The translations under genes were made by a program, and so were the position numbers. A stretch of DNA of 64,000 nucleotides from Sambucus nigra (taxonomy: Eukaryota; Streptophyta; Magnoliopsida; Dipsacales; Adoxaceae), in the NCBI GenBank assembly GCA_949130495.1, contig OX422211.1, forward strand, positions 535,900,017 to 535,964,016, read 5' to 3'. The notes beneath the pieces were generated by a model that saw only the letters and a program-made list of their open reading frames with translations, searched no databases and was not told the origin of the DNA. Position 1 is the first letter of the stretch; every line of letters starts with the position of its first letter. Below, piece by piece: positions 11,986 through 23,908 of the stretch.

Positions 11986-13389
11986 TTGTAAATTTATTTG
12001 AAATCTCTACTCCAACATGTTCTCCTCACGTGTCCTTAGATCGAGTAGTGAGGAGGTGTGTTAAAGTGACAAACAAAGATATATAGTGGGTAAAAACCTC
12101 TAATGAGGACCATATGTCCACTATGAATTGTGTTAGTTCTTGTATTAAATTGTAAATGAGGATAATAGAAGTCTGGGACCTCTTGGGCTTTGACTAAGAG
12201 AGTTTAAGGTTTCTGAGGTCTTTATCACAAGTAAAAGGGCTTATTAGATGTAACTTATGGACTCCTCAAGGGGTTCCTCAACTGGTTTAGAACTCAACAG
12301 AAAATACAAAGTATGGAAGGATAGAAGTTGTCCAATCCTTCTGTGAAAGTATTGAAAATCGTGGTTTAGCAAATACTAAGTGAAAAGAAGCTAGGATATA
12401 AGTATTTTATAGTTTCTCAAATTGGTTTTCAAATATTTATTGGATTTAATACGCCTTAAACCCTTCACGATTATCCAATATATGGGAAGTCCATTTGGAA
12501 GAATGCAAGTGGATTTCAGCGACATAAGTTGAGGCATTGAAGTCTGATTGCTTTAGTAGCATGATGGAGTGTTAATGAAAGGGTTGGAGGTGGTGAAATG
12601 TAGTTGTTTTGGGCATTAAATGTTGATTGTATCCTTGAATGAAAATGGGAGATAGTAGAGGAGATAAATGAGGAATAGTGACCATAATTTCTACCTATTC
12701 ATCATACAAGATGTTACTGCTCTGCAATGTATTTGAGGTTCCTCGAGAGAGAAATAACTACCTTAAGCCAATCTGAACACACTTCATTCACAAATGATAG
12801 GAATGAATGTTTAGCGAAGGTATTAGGATGTGGGAAAATGTTAGAGTTATAGATAACTGGTAGGTTGAACGTGCCTTATCCTTAGGAATGGGATGGATAG
12901 GGAGTTTGAACCTTCACACCAGTTATGAAGCCCGAGATGTCCCAAATGAGTCTTCTTTTCCCAGTATATGTGGAGATGAGGTGTCTAAGGCCTTATTCCC
13001 TCTATACGGATAAGGATGAGCTTTGTTTCCTTGGTCTAAGAACATTTTTATATGTCTGATAGTCCTGAGAGTACAGTAATGGCCCTTGGTTTATTTTGGG
13101 ATTGTCTAAAGTGGTAGATATGGTCATTAGGGATTGTCAGCTATTTGCCCGAAGTATTTGGAAAGCCATAGTACCTCATTACCAATATGTGGGAGAGAAG
13201 AGGCTAAAATTCTTTTAATTCCTTAACTGGTTAAATGCGGTATCATCAGTACCCCTTATTGCTTCTTGTAAGAATTAGAAAGGACACGTAATTGTTTAAA
13301 TGAAAAGGGTATTATTTTAACTGACCATTGAGATTCGAATCATCATGAGATTGCGTTGGGAAGGGGCGTGCATTAAGTTAAGGTTGAAA
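11986..13389. other. No recognisable gene
   Basis: Both strands are full of stops. No LTR ends, terminal repeats or domain blocks could be paired. It may be part of the Tat element whose gag begins at 13390, but nothing in it shows this directly. Confidence 0.4.
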
Positions 13390-14330
13390 GGGTGTGATTG
13401 TGTTAGGTTTAATAGGCTATAATTGAACCCCTTGGACTGGCGTCCTTATTAGTGAGGGACTAGTGCAACATAGAACTGCTCGATAGGATAATTTTGAACG
13501 AGACCACAACTAATTGCTTCGAGCTATCCTCCACTTCTTTATAGGTTTTCTAATACCGTTAGGCGTATTCTCGTAAGGTCTCTAAAGGCTTATTCCTCAT
13601 AGTGAGGAGTGAATCCATCCTCTTTGGATGGGAACTTATGGTGATAAATCTGGCGGTGAAGGCCTCTGCGAGCTTCTTAATGCTAGTGACTGATCCTTGT
13701 GGTAATTTTTCAAACCATTTTTATGAGATATCCCCCATACTGGAGGGAAGATGCGATAAATGAGGGCCTTGTCATTTCTCTATAGTGTCATGACTTGTCG
13801 GTACTAACAAACATAATCGATGAGATTAATCTTTTCATCATAGATTTTGAATCTGGTGGTAGTGAATTTCTTAGGAGGTTATGGTTCTTCTATTGACGTT
13901 GAAAATGAGATTTCATCTAACTGATGAGGGCCCTCCTGGCCAATTCCTTAGTGGATCTGAACCCTCGGTGAGCAGTATGTTCATCCATCTCTTGTCGAAT
14001 GAGGTCGCAGATATCCCTCTTATAATGACTGCCTTCCTACTATTTCTATCTAGTGCGCTGCTGTTCTTGGAATGATCCTAATCGCGCAATGAACTATTTC
14101 CTCAGCTGCGAGTTTTACTTGCTTGAAGGCTAGGGGTATAGGCATGGCACTTACGCTTGTCTTCGTGGAGCCCTTGCTCCATCATTTCTAAGCGACGTTG
14201 CAGGCAAGCATTCTCCTCTTGTTGGAGGTGCATGGTATCCTCTTGTTGACGGATCGTTGTTCATAGGCATCCACAAGGTGCAAAATTTGATTCGAGCGTG
14301 GAGTTTCGTTGCTTTCTACAATTTACTCCT
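13390..14330 (-). pseudogene. Gag fragment of a second minus-strand Tat element
   Basis: The minus-strand blocks PRFKIYDEKINLIDYV (about 13855-13805), ALIYRIFPPVWG (about 13770-13735) and LETLREYA near 13600, followed by KEVEDSSKQLVVVSFKI (about 13540-13490), correspond to the gag blocks at 8100-9115. The gene is broken by several stops. It lies downstream (minus sense) of the LTR and primer-binding-like site at 14514-14930. Confidence 0.65.
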
Positions 14331-14533
14331 TTGGGGGATAATAACGTGAGTTAGTAGTATTACGACTCCTGTGGGGATAAACCTTAAACCCGACTCTAGT
14401 AGTTAAAAGCTCGTTCTGATCATTCTGACAACTAGCATCAGATGGCAGGAGTGGGTTGTAAGAGTGTGACATAATTGCTTGCTGACTTTTCTTAGCAGAG
14501 AAAAGGAAATCGCTTCTCACAGATAACACCAAT

Positions 14534-14930
14534 TGTAGGAGGTAAAATCATACTCTTATTAAATCAACACTATTATGTCGAGTAAGGTAAAATAATCACA
14601 ATCACAATCACACCATAACATAGTATGTACGTGGTTCAGCAATGTGCCTACGTCCATAAGGTGTTTCTCTCTCTCTCTCTCTCGATTGTAAATAATAAAT
14701 ATTACATGACCCTTTTTCCGGGGGTATGAGTTACATTTATAGAGAACAGATATGATAATCGAGTGGGACTCCATGAACTTGGATTGCTATCGTGACTTGA
14801 TCAGGTGAATCCAATTTCGAGATTTTTGCCTACCATTCTCAATTTGTTCTTATCTCTCCCAGTTATGATTATTGCCAACTCTGCTAGACACGCGTCAGCT
14901 GCTCTTAACTAACCGAATAATTCCCTCACA
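14534..14930 (-). mobile_element. 5' LTR of the second minus-strand Tat element
   Basis: On + it begins TGTAGGAGG and ends CCCTCACA, an imperfect terminal inverted repeat with TG...CA ends; length 397. The primer-binding-like site (minus TTGGTGTTATCTGTGAG) adjoins at 14514-14533. The leader phrase TACGTGGTTCAGCAA lies at about 14627, and a short CT run at 14666-14682. Confidence 0.7.
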
Positions 14931-15510
14931 TTTTTATATAAAAAATATTAAAAAATTCTAACGTTTTTAAAACAATTTAGAGTTAAAATTATTAAAAAAA
15001 CAACATTTTAATGTTTTTATTTACAGTATCGTTTTTCCAAAGAACATAGTTAAAAACGTAAAAAAAAATATTTTCTCTAAGTAAAAATGTTAAAAACTAT
15101 TTTTTTAAAATTGTTTAGTATAAAATCATTAAAAAGTTCTCATTATAGAAAGAATGATTTGTATGAAACTATTTTTTAATTAAGAGGCATTTTTCTACAT
15201 ATTAATGTAGAATGTATTAACATAAATATATATATGAAGTTATTTTAATATTATATATATATATAATCATTAACTCGGAAATGAGTTATGGTTATTGGGT
15301 AGGTGCATCATGTAATCGGTACTCGATCCGCCTTACAACAGGTTATGGGAAAGCTAGTCGAAAAAACACGAAAACTCACGGAAAAAAAACTCACTTCCGA
15401 TGCAAGCCTATTCAAAGCCCCTAAAGTTCCAAGAGGCCATTATCGTGATTGAGAATGAGTCGAGCGAGAGGGAGAGATGCAAAGCCTCTACTTCTTTGCC
15501 TTAGCCTTTG

Positions 15511-15511
<1 letters not shown>
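14931..15511. other. AT-rich intergenic sequence, no gene seen
   Basis: Low-complexity A/T sequence with short TA runs (about 15254-15266). No coding or structural signal was recognised. Confidence 0.4.

Positions 15512-15575
<64 letters not shown>
15512..15575. repeat. (TA)n microsatellite
   Basis: An uninterrupted TA run of about 64 bases. Confidence 0.95.
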
Positions 15576-15579
<4 letters not shown>

Positions 15580-15764
15580 GGGAGCTTGGTTTTTGAAAAT
15601 GTATACATTTTTAACGGTTCGGATTAATGCCACGTCAAAAGACATTTTTCCAAAATAAAGGGTTGAGATGAATTCTTACAAATTTCATTCAAAATTTGAA
15701 TTTCAAATTCAATTTTTCATTTCCCCCTTAAACTTTTTTATTTTCCCCATATTTGACTCGCAAA

Positions 15765-15802
15765 TCCCCCCCCCCCCCCCTTTCAATTCACACGGTCTCC
15801 AC

Positions 15803-15835
<33 letters not shown>

Positions 15836-16160
15836 AATTTTTCCACTATTCTAACATTTGGTTTCTATTTGATTTTGTTTTTTGCAGATTTACATTTTTT
15901 TCTCTGATTTCAATGGAAATCCGGCGTTGCACCCCTCCGAAGCCCCGTCCCCCTCCCCTGGTAAACCTTATCCCCCTTCTCCACTCTCTCACACACACAC
16001 ACAACTCTCAACTTCTCCACCTTCCCGGCACTGGCCCCCTCCCCTGCCCTTGGTAAAACCCCTTCCCCACTCACACACACGCACACACACACACACACAG
16101 CCCTCAACTCCCCCCCCCCAACACACTCACGCACACACACAAATCGCACACCTAGACACA
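15765..16160. repeat. Low-complexity block: poly-C, (CT)n and (CA)n
   Basis: A run of about 15 C lies near 15767-15781, CT runs at about 15803-15834, and CA-rich runs at about 15990-16002 and 16075-16100. Open frames here code only for Pro/Ser/His/Thr repeats and are not taken as genes. The GC-rich segment at 15910-16050 could be a captured 5' gene fragment, which I cannot identify. Confidence 0.7.
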
Positions 16161-16199
16161 CTGCCAAGGCACCTATGAGGTTTATTATTTGGGATCTAG

Positions 16200-16879
16200 A
16201 TCGTTGTTTCATTTTTGGATTTGGATCGTTGGTATTTGAGATTTGTTACAATCTAGAAGAAACCCCCCTGGGTTCATTTTTATCTTCAGAGTTTGTGGAA
16301 TTCGCCTCCATCATGGAGCTCTTCGGGTAGATTTGGGAAAAAGAACCCATATTCGCTGCAATGGAACTCGCTAAACTGAATCGAGTTCGTGTATCTGCCG
16401 GCATTCGTATGAAATACCACATCTCAAGTATCATATCCTTTTTTATTTTCTTTGTTGACAGGAAAGTGAGTGCTACAAATCCGAGGATGGGATCTCCTTT
16501 TCTTTATAAATTGTTGCTTTTATTTCTATTTTTAAATTTCTACACATTTGAGGAGATGGGTTTCTATTTTTTGGAGAATATTGGATTGAGATGGTTAGTT
16601 TCATTTGTTTTTGCTGGTGCATCCCTATCTTGAGTTTCTTCAAACTTGAGTTGGTCTTTGACACTTGAATGGACATTGATATTTGCCTTTGTTGTTGTGA
16701 TGGGTGTACTAAGAAATGTTCCCGTATAATACTCCATTTAATTTCGATTGGGTGTTCTAAAAAATGGGTGTTATGAGAAATGGGTGTACTCTTTTAAAAT
16801 TTTCATATATTTTTTAATTTTATTATTTAAGTTTGTTGTGATGATTAAGAGATGTTAAACACGTGTTTGATTCCAAACG
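16200..16879. other. Possible captured gene fragment, unidentified
   Basis: The segment around 16240-16440 is less AT-rich than its surroundings and has open frames on both strands (for example about 60 codons on minus). No family was recognised. It lies upstream of a Helitron 3' end, and Helitrons often carry gene pieces, so capture is possible; this is inference only. Confidence 0.25.
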
Positions 16880-17300
16880 TTAAAACTTGATGGTTTTGAA
16901 AATAGTGAGAACGACTTTTGTGGAGGAGCTCAAATGTGAAACTCCCGTGCAGGAATTTTTTTAAGTAATTTATTTTTTATTTTTTTGTATAAGTTTTAAA
17001 CATTTCAGTGCATCCCTGTAAACAAATAATCTCAAAAGTAGATTTTTTGGTATTTTAAAAAAATGGGTCAATATTTGATAGTTTTTAAGTTGCTAAAAAA
17101 CTGTCAAATATTGACTCATCTTTTAAAAATACCAAAAAGTATTATTTCGAGTTAATTTTTTTAGAAGGATGCATTGAAATGTATAGAACACATAAAAAAA
17201 ATAAAAAAATAACATTAATTTTAGAAAAAAATCCAGCACGGGAGTCTCGCATAGGGATTTCACACAAGAGCGCCTTTCTTAAAATGGTAACGTAATATCT
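16880..17300. repeat. Long imperfect foldback (inverted) repeat
   Basis: The left arm (about 16880-17086) and right arm (17095-17300) are inverted copies around an 8-base loop centred at 17090. Paired blocks include TTTTTGGTATTTT with its complement at 17130-17143, and GTCAATATTTGA/TCAAATATTGAC. An outer pair is CTCCCGTGC at about 16942 with its complement at about 17236. No target duplication was found, so the element type is open (foldback or MITE). Confidence 0.75.
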
Positions 17301-17760
17301 TTGATTCCATTGTTTAAAAAATATTATGTGCGATGCTGACATGACACTTATAGGCACTAAAACTGTTTTCACAGTTTATTAGCGGGTATAGCTAACCACA
17401 CTCTAAAAATTCGTAAAACACTTCAAATACTTTTTAAAAGACAAACTTGACCTTTGCTATAAAGCTCAAACAAATATTTTTTTATTTGTTAATTTTTTCA
17501 ATAAAGAACAGTATTTTAAACTGTTTTTTAAACATTTTTTTATTTTTTAAAATTAAAAAATAACTGTATTTTATAAAAAAAAATTGTTATGATAGTTTTA
17601 AAAACTTTTTTTTATTTAAAAAATTATTATAACATTAAAAATGATTTTTTAAGATATATTTAAAAGCTATTTTTTTTACATAAAACTGTTTTTTATAATG
17701 AAAACTGTTTTTTATATTTTTTATAAAACAGTTTAAATAAAATGTACAAAAAATAATATT

Positions 17761-18050
17761 TGTTGGGTTCGTGTTGTGTCATTTTTATTTTAGTTGGATC
17801 GTGTTTGGTTTAAAAAATAACATATAATGTGGCATGTCATTTTTATTTGGGTCGTGTTCGTGTTTTGCAAAAAAATAATATTTCATGTTGTGTCGTGTCA
17901 TTTTTAATAGGATCGTGTTCATGTTTGGTTAAAAAAAATTGGCGTGTCGTATCGAGTTTCTTTTATTTGAATCGTGTTTGGTTATAAAAGATTTTATGTC
18001 GTGTCATGTTTTTTTTTTCGTGTCAGTTGTTTTCGTGTCGGGGAACGAAA
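17761..18050 (+). repeat. GTGTCGTGTCATTTTT-type tandem repeat, about 4-5 copies
   Basis: Units of roughly 57-62 bases share a GATCGTGTTTGGTT-like start, an A-rich middle and a GTCGTGTCATTTTTAT-like end. Copies begin at about 17767, 17797, 17849, 17911 and 17970 with variable length. Confidence 0.6.
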
Positions 18051-18125
18051 TTTTCGTCGTTTTGTAACTATGCACTTTGAAAATTTTATCGTTTCGCGAT
18101 TACGTACTTTGGAAATTTTTGGAAA

Positions 18126-18746
<621 letters not shown>

Positions 18747-18766
18747 ATATATATATATATATATAT

Positions 18767-19186
18767 GGAGAGTATCACAAGTGAGTCTAAAAATCGAACT
18801 TTTTAATAAACCTTAACAAAAAAAAACACCTACCAACCCATTAATTTTAATTCATATGTTGAAATTGGTTCGCGCTGGCGGCAAGTCGAATATTTTTTAC
18901 CCCCCCCCCCCCCCCCCCCCCAATGGCAGCCTTACCCTTGAGAAAATATTTTAGCAACTTAATTTTTTTTAACTAGTGGTCTGTCATGATAGGGGTAAGG
19001 GGTTGGGGTTGGGGTTGGGGTTGGGGAGTAAGGGGAGGGGGGGTAAGGGGGCTCGGGCACACGCGTGTTCGTTGCCGCAGGCGCGAATCAATTACACCTC
19101 AAGAATTAAAATTAATGGATTGTTAGATTTTTTTAGTTAAGATTCATTAAAAAGTTATGTTTTGATGTTCACCAGTGATCATCTCC
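18767..19186. mobile_element. Hairpin MITE with C22 run and G-rich block
   Basis: The terminal inverted repeats are about 110 bases. The left end starts GGAGAGTATCACAAGTGAG and the right end, complemented, starts GGAGATGATCACTGGTGAA. The arms also share ACTTTTTAATRAAYCTTAAC and CCATTAATTTTAATTC blocks. The interior has 22 consecutive C (18900-18921) and, on the opposite arm, repeated GGGGTT. Both outer flanks are TA repeats, so the target duplication is hidden. Confidence 0.65.
18992..19051 (+). repeat. (GGGGTT)n G-rich block, possible G-quadruplex
   Basis: Nine runs of four or more G, mostly separated by TT or TAA, lie within 60 bases. The pattern meets the usual G-quadruplex rule many times over. 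It pairs roughly with the C-run in the other arm of the same MITE. Confidence 0.75.
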
Positions 19187-19267
19187 ATATATATATATAT
19201 ATATATATATATGTTGAACATATAAATGTATATTGTATTAAATATTATTAAAAATAAAATAATATAG

Positions 19268-19708
19268 GGCATTTACATTTAGATCCTATTAGATCTTTTT
19301 TTAGACATTCTAGTCCCACCATGTTTTTCCCTTACATATAAGTCCTACTCCTAATTTTTTGGAACTTTTTTTTCACAATTTTACCCTTTTAAAATCAACC
19401 ATCTGTAACTTCCTCGAGAAAGTTACATAAGTGGTTGAACTTTTTTTTTAATCTTCAAATGATCATAATTTTTAATTGCCATATTCATTTTTCGCAAAAT
19501 TACTATTTTTGAAATCTGTTCGACGAGATCTATCAAACAAGATCCATGAAGCCTATATAATTTCAAAGAAAAAAAAATTACACAGACAATAAACTTTACT
19601 GTATGCACCAGAAAGAGAATTAGGTTTGTATATGTAATATTTTCACAAACAGTAACATTTACTGTGCAAAAACAGTATATATATACACACACACACAGTG
19701 GATCCAAA
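19268..19708 (+). repeat. Left arm of a 450-base inverted repeat
   Basis: This segment is the inverted counterpart of 23909-24371. Shared blocks include AGTTACATAAGTGGTT (about 19421), CGACGAGATCTATCAAACAA (about 19521) and ACTTTACTGTATGCAC (about 19592). The inner end carries a TA/CA run and then a GGATCCAAAC phrase. Confidence 0.85.
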
Positions 19709-19738
19709 CTATTTTTTTTCGAAATTATCTTATTTTTA

Positions 19739-20496
19739 AGGGATAATTTAAAACTAGTCCCATTTATTGGGTCAAAGATGCACCAAATCCCATTGACTTT
19801 TTTTTAATGCACCAAGTCCTTTTTCATTATAGACTATATATATTTAGACAAATATACCCTCACATGTACCCATTTTAAACCCACTTACTCTCTCTCTAAC
19901 AATAAACACATAATCTCACACACTCTCTCTCGAACAGCCCCACTTCCACCCCCACCCCCACCCCACCCAACCCCACCCCACCGGAGACTCATCGAAAACA
20001 ACCCACCGAAAAATCTCGTTGGAGGCCGCCGAAATTCCCGTCGAAGTGTTTCTCTCTCTCTCTCTCTCTCTCTCTTCATCTATTTCTTTATTTTTTTTAT
20101 CCGCGCCAACGACACCATCACCCGAGCTGGAGAAGAAGAGGTTTCGCAGAAAAAATGGAGGTTTTACAGAAACAGATAAATTTATCTGTTTCGATTTTTC
20201 GTCAAAAAATATCGAATATGGGTGTTGTTTGATAGATCTCGACGAGTTGATTCCAAATATATAAATTTTATGAATTTTGGATTTGTAGATTTGAAGTTAT
20301 GGACTTTTAAAGATTTGGTGAGTTTTTTTTTTAAAAACGACGTTAAGAGCTGTACAGAGTTGTGAGGGTGATTTTGAGGGTGTGTTTGTGATTTTAATGT
20401 ACTGAGTTGGAAAAATAGGACATTTGACACCATTGATTCAGTCAAAGGATCTCTTGTATCATTGACCAAGTAAATGAGAGTTCAAAATAAAGGTCC
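19739..20496. mobile_element. TIR element carrying a GC-rich insert (Pack-type candidate)
   Basis: The first ~90 bases and the last ~90 bases are inverted copies (ACTAGTCCCATTTATTGGGT at 19755 against the complement of the sequence at about 20445-20490). Between them at 19920-20240 is a CT-run flanked, GC-richer segment unlike the AT-rich ends, resembling a 5' UTR plus start of a gene. No product was recognised. No target duplication was found. A Mutator-like Pack element is possible. Confidence 0.45.
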
Positions 20497-20518
20497 ACGC
20501 TATCCAACAACTTTCATT

Positions 20519-21290
20519 AGAGCTTCGATTTGGGGTGGGTAGGGTTAGCATTGGGTTAGTTTATATTTGTAACATTTTCACAAACAATAACATTTACTGT
20601 GTTATAACACAATATATATATATATATATATATATACACGATGGATCCAATCGTATTGTCAACGCTCCGCGCTACCGGTATCTAGTCCCCAAGGCCACCC
20701 ACCCCGATTGTCGGAGCTACAACAACATTCATCATAGCTCTGATTTGGGGTGACATAGGGTGCCGCTTGCGCGGACCGTAGGAAATAAGAGAATATTTGA
20801 TAAATGGGGTTTAGATCAACTGAAGCTCCGGGTTGGGGTGGGTAGGGTTAGCATTTGGGGTAGTTTATATTTGTAACATTTTCACAAACAATAACATTTA
20901 CTGTGTTATAACACAGTATATATATATATATATATATATGGTTGATCCAAACCTCTTTTTTCTGATATTGTCTTATTTTTAACGGTTCGCGCTAGCGGCA
21001 TCCAATCCCCACCACCACCCACCCCCATTGTCGGAGCTACAACAACCTTCATCAGAGCTCTGATTTGTAGTGACATGGGGTACCACTGGCGCAGACCTTA
21101 GAAAATAAGAGAATGTTGGATAAATGGGGTTTGGATCCACCGGAGCTCCGTTTTGAGGTAAGTAGGGTTGGCATTGGGTTAGGTTTATATCTGTAACATT
21201 TTCACAAACGGTAACATTTACTGTGTTATAACACACGGTTCGCGCTAGCGGCATCCAATCCCCACCACCACCCACCCCCATTGACGATAA
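20519..21290 (+). repeat. Tandem repeat of about 310 bases, 2.5 copies
   Basis: The phrase GGGTGGGTAGGGTTAGCATT recurs (diverged) near 20532, 20835 and 21153. Each copy continues with a TAACATTTTCACAAAC block that resembles the inner end of the 19268-19708 arm, then a TA run, then a GC-rich part with GTCGGAGCTACAACAAC. The third copy is cut short; its GGTTCGCGCTAGCGGCATCC segment at 21238 repeats the one at 20984. Confidence 0.75.
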
Positions 21291-21419
21291 TTTTTTGGTC
21301 TAGAAATATTTTTCACATGAAGTTTTTGTGATTTAATAAATCAGAAAATAATCAGGTATGCATTTTGATTTTTCTCCATGCAAATTTTCAATTAGGAGTT
21401 TTATGTTTTGAATTAATAA

Positions 21420-23199
21420 AGGATAAGGATAAGAATAAGGGGATAGTCTTGTCCTTTGGCAGCAAAGTGGTGATTTTGTCAAAGTCAAAATGAGAGAACC
21501 AAAGGAATCGTCAATTTGTAATTCTCGTATTAGCTTTGTCCTGCCTCCGACCAAGGCTGAGATGTCGCCGACCAACAATTGATTTTCCCGAACAACTATA
21601 TACACGCCGACCAAGAATAGGTACATCCGAGTAGAAATAGATGTCGTCGATCAACGAATGGGAGCTCGGGAACTCCTCAAACTGCACAATATCCGTCGCC
21701 GATCATAATGAAATGCCTCCAACCAATGAATGATATTGCCGAGCAACGATAGTTGTCCCCGACCAGTGATATACGGTTATGAACTCAACCGTCGACCAAC
21801 GAGAATGGTCCGGTGAAATTGCCAACCAAAAATAGTTTCTGCCGATCAATAAAATTTTGTTTTCGATCAACAAGAATACCTGGGTGACTTCATTTGTTAC
21901 TGCCGACCAGTCATTAGGTTGTCGGACTCAGCCCCAATCATGAGAACTTCATAGCTCTGGCGATGTTGAAACACAGTGATGGCAACCTTCAGTTTCTTTC
22001 TGCCGATCAACTTATTGAAGCCGCCGATCGGTAGTAGGAGTCCAATCAACAGTAATAGATGGTCGTAGATCAATATAACTGATATCGATAAAAAAAGGTC
22101 TGGAGCCTAAGCCGATTAATAGATTATCTGGATTTGTTCAACAATGGGTGTGCTGACCAACAAGGTATCGCAACCACGCTTCCGACCAACGATGTCCAGT
22201 ATCCATATGGCGCCAACATACAGTACCTAGTATCAACACCTTCGTTCTGGCATCATGACCATGTTGGTCGGGGCAGAAATTGGAGGAAATATGTTGCCGA
22301 CCAGAAGAGATTATAGAGCCGACGTTTTTGCCGACCAGAAAATGTTGCTGGTTTTTAAATTTATCTCATCTCCGCCCTTTATATTATCCGTTCGAATTTC
22401 CGGAGAGGACGTGTGCGATTTTTCACTGGTGTGATCATCGCAACGGAAAAATAATAAGATTCATGAAGAATTCCAGAAGGGGGTAGGACTGTATCTTTCT
22501 TCCTCCCTGTACGACTTTTTCCAATGAATTACTCCTTTGTTTGTCACCATTTCCTCTAATTTATTTAGGATCTGGTGTTCTATTGAAGATCCGGTGAGTA
22601 GGAATGAACTATGATCAGAAAAAGATATTAAAAGAGAAGTGACTTTTCACCTTCTAAAATTATGAAATCAGATACACGTTGGGATTCAACAAATTAATAT
22701 TACCCCTATCCTAACATATTTGCTCAGAAAATTTTCAAGTGGGTCCATATATGTAATGATTTGTATATGAGTTTAAAATTCACCAGATCCCCAAATTGAA
22801 ATCGATTACATGGTTAGTGCATATAAAAATTATGACTAAATTAAAAGATTTCCAAATGAATCAAATATGTATATACTCATATAAAAGAGATTTATGAATA
22901 CAGATAAATTATTTTATCTCCTTAAAAGAGAAATAATATGTACACAAATTTCTCAAACTTTGTGATTATGAAATATACATTTAAGCAGATTTGTAAAAAT
23001 TGATTCAACAATTTGTGAATATAAAATCATGATTGAATTAAAAGATGTGTGCACAATATATAATTGATTTGATCTCTAAGTTTATGGATATAAACATATG
23101 AGAATCATGATTTGAACAAAAAGATGCGTGCATATAACTAGTTATACGTAGAGAAAATAAAAACTTAGCTTTTGATGGAGAACAATGCTTGTAACACGT
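21420..23199 (-). mobile_element. Internal leader of a minus-strand Tat element, no gag recognised
   Basis: On the minus strand this follows the primer-binding-like site at 23200-23218. The proximal part (22560-23190) is AT-rich. The distal part (21540-22340) is GC-richer with about twenty GCCGACCAA-like motifs. No gag block was found before the repeat region at 21290, so the element is truncated or this is non-coding leader. Confidence 0.4.
21540..22340 (+). repeat. Interspersed CCGACCAA motif array
   Basis: Roughly twenty occurrences of CCGACCAA/CCGATCAA/CCGACCAG and one-base variants occur at irregular spacing (about 25-60 bases), often followed by CGAAT or CAACGA. The same motif occurs in the two related LTRs (4930-5020 and 23776-23825). 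Confidence 0.65.
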
Positions 23200-23219
23200 T
23201 CCCACAGACGGCGCCAATC

Positions 23220-23904
23220 TGTTGATGACTAGAAATAGCATCCATGTTATCTTATCGGCATCAACAACAGATAAAAATGAAGGTATGAAGATGACGATTG
23301 AAGATGAAATGGTGATCACATCAAACACATAAGAGACAAAGGTTTTTTAAAGTGGTTCCGCTATGAATAAAGCCTACGTCCACTGTTATTTTATTCCCAG
23401 GGGTTTACAATAGCACAATATGGTGTAGAGAGAGAAAGAGTGTGTATCTTGTGTATGGGGTTTCTTAGTTGTCAGATCGATCCCCCTCTCTGATGGGGTT
23501 AGAATGTATTTATCGCCTTGAGGCTGTCAATGTGAATAGACAACGTGTTGTTATCTAGTAGGCATATACGTCTATACAGTAGAAATGTTCATTAAGGCTC
23601 ATTAAATGCGTTGTTATCTTCATTAATGCACATTAAATACACAGTTATCCTTTAATCTGCCTGGCCAGAGTTGCTCTGCACGCCTTAAGTTGCTCTGCAC
23701 GCTTTGAGTTGCTCTGCATGCCTTGAGTTGTTCTGCACGCTTTGAGTTACTTGGTATGCCATGTGTTGGTTGATATGCCGACCAACCCTCCTCGGGTGCC
23801 GACTAACTCTCCTCGGGTGTCGAACAAGTATAAATATTGCCACGTAGGATGACAGGTGTCATTTTCTGACTGGTCCTCGTAGATGGAGAATTTTTGTGTC
23901 AACA
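23220..23904 (-). mobile_element. 5' LTR of a minus-strand Tat element
   Basis: On + it begins TGTTGATGAC and ends GTGTCAACA, with TGTTGA/TCAACA inverted ends; length 685. The primer-binding-like site (minus TTGGCGCCGTCTGTGGG) adjoins at 23200-23218. Its first ~65 bases (minus sense) are nearly the same as the start of the 4817-5330 LTR, so they are one family. A TATA-like site lies at about 23832 (minus). U3 contains a 19-base tandem repeat. Confidence 0.8.
23670..23764 (-). repeat. 19-base tandem repeat in LTR, 5 copies
   Basis: Five consecutive 19-base units like GTTGCTCTGCACGCCTTAA occur; the first four are close copies and the fifth is diverged. They lie within the LTR at 23220-23904. 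Confidence 0.85.
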
Positions 23905-23908
23905 GAGG

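Noticed and set aside
15882..16178. Pro/His/Thr-rich frames on both strands
   Set aside because: They are translations of CA, CT and C runs.
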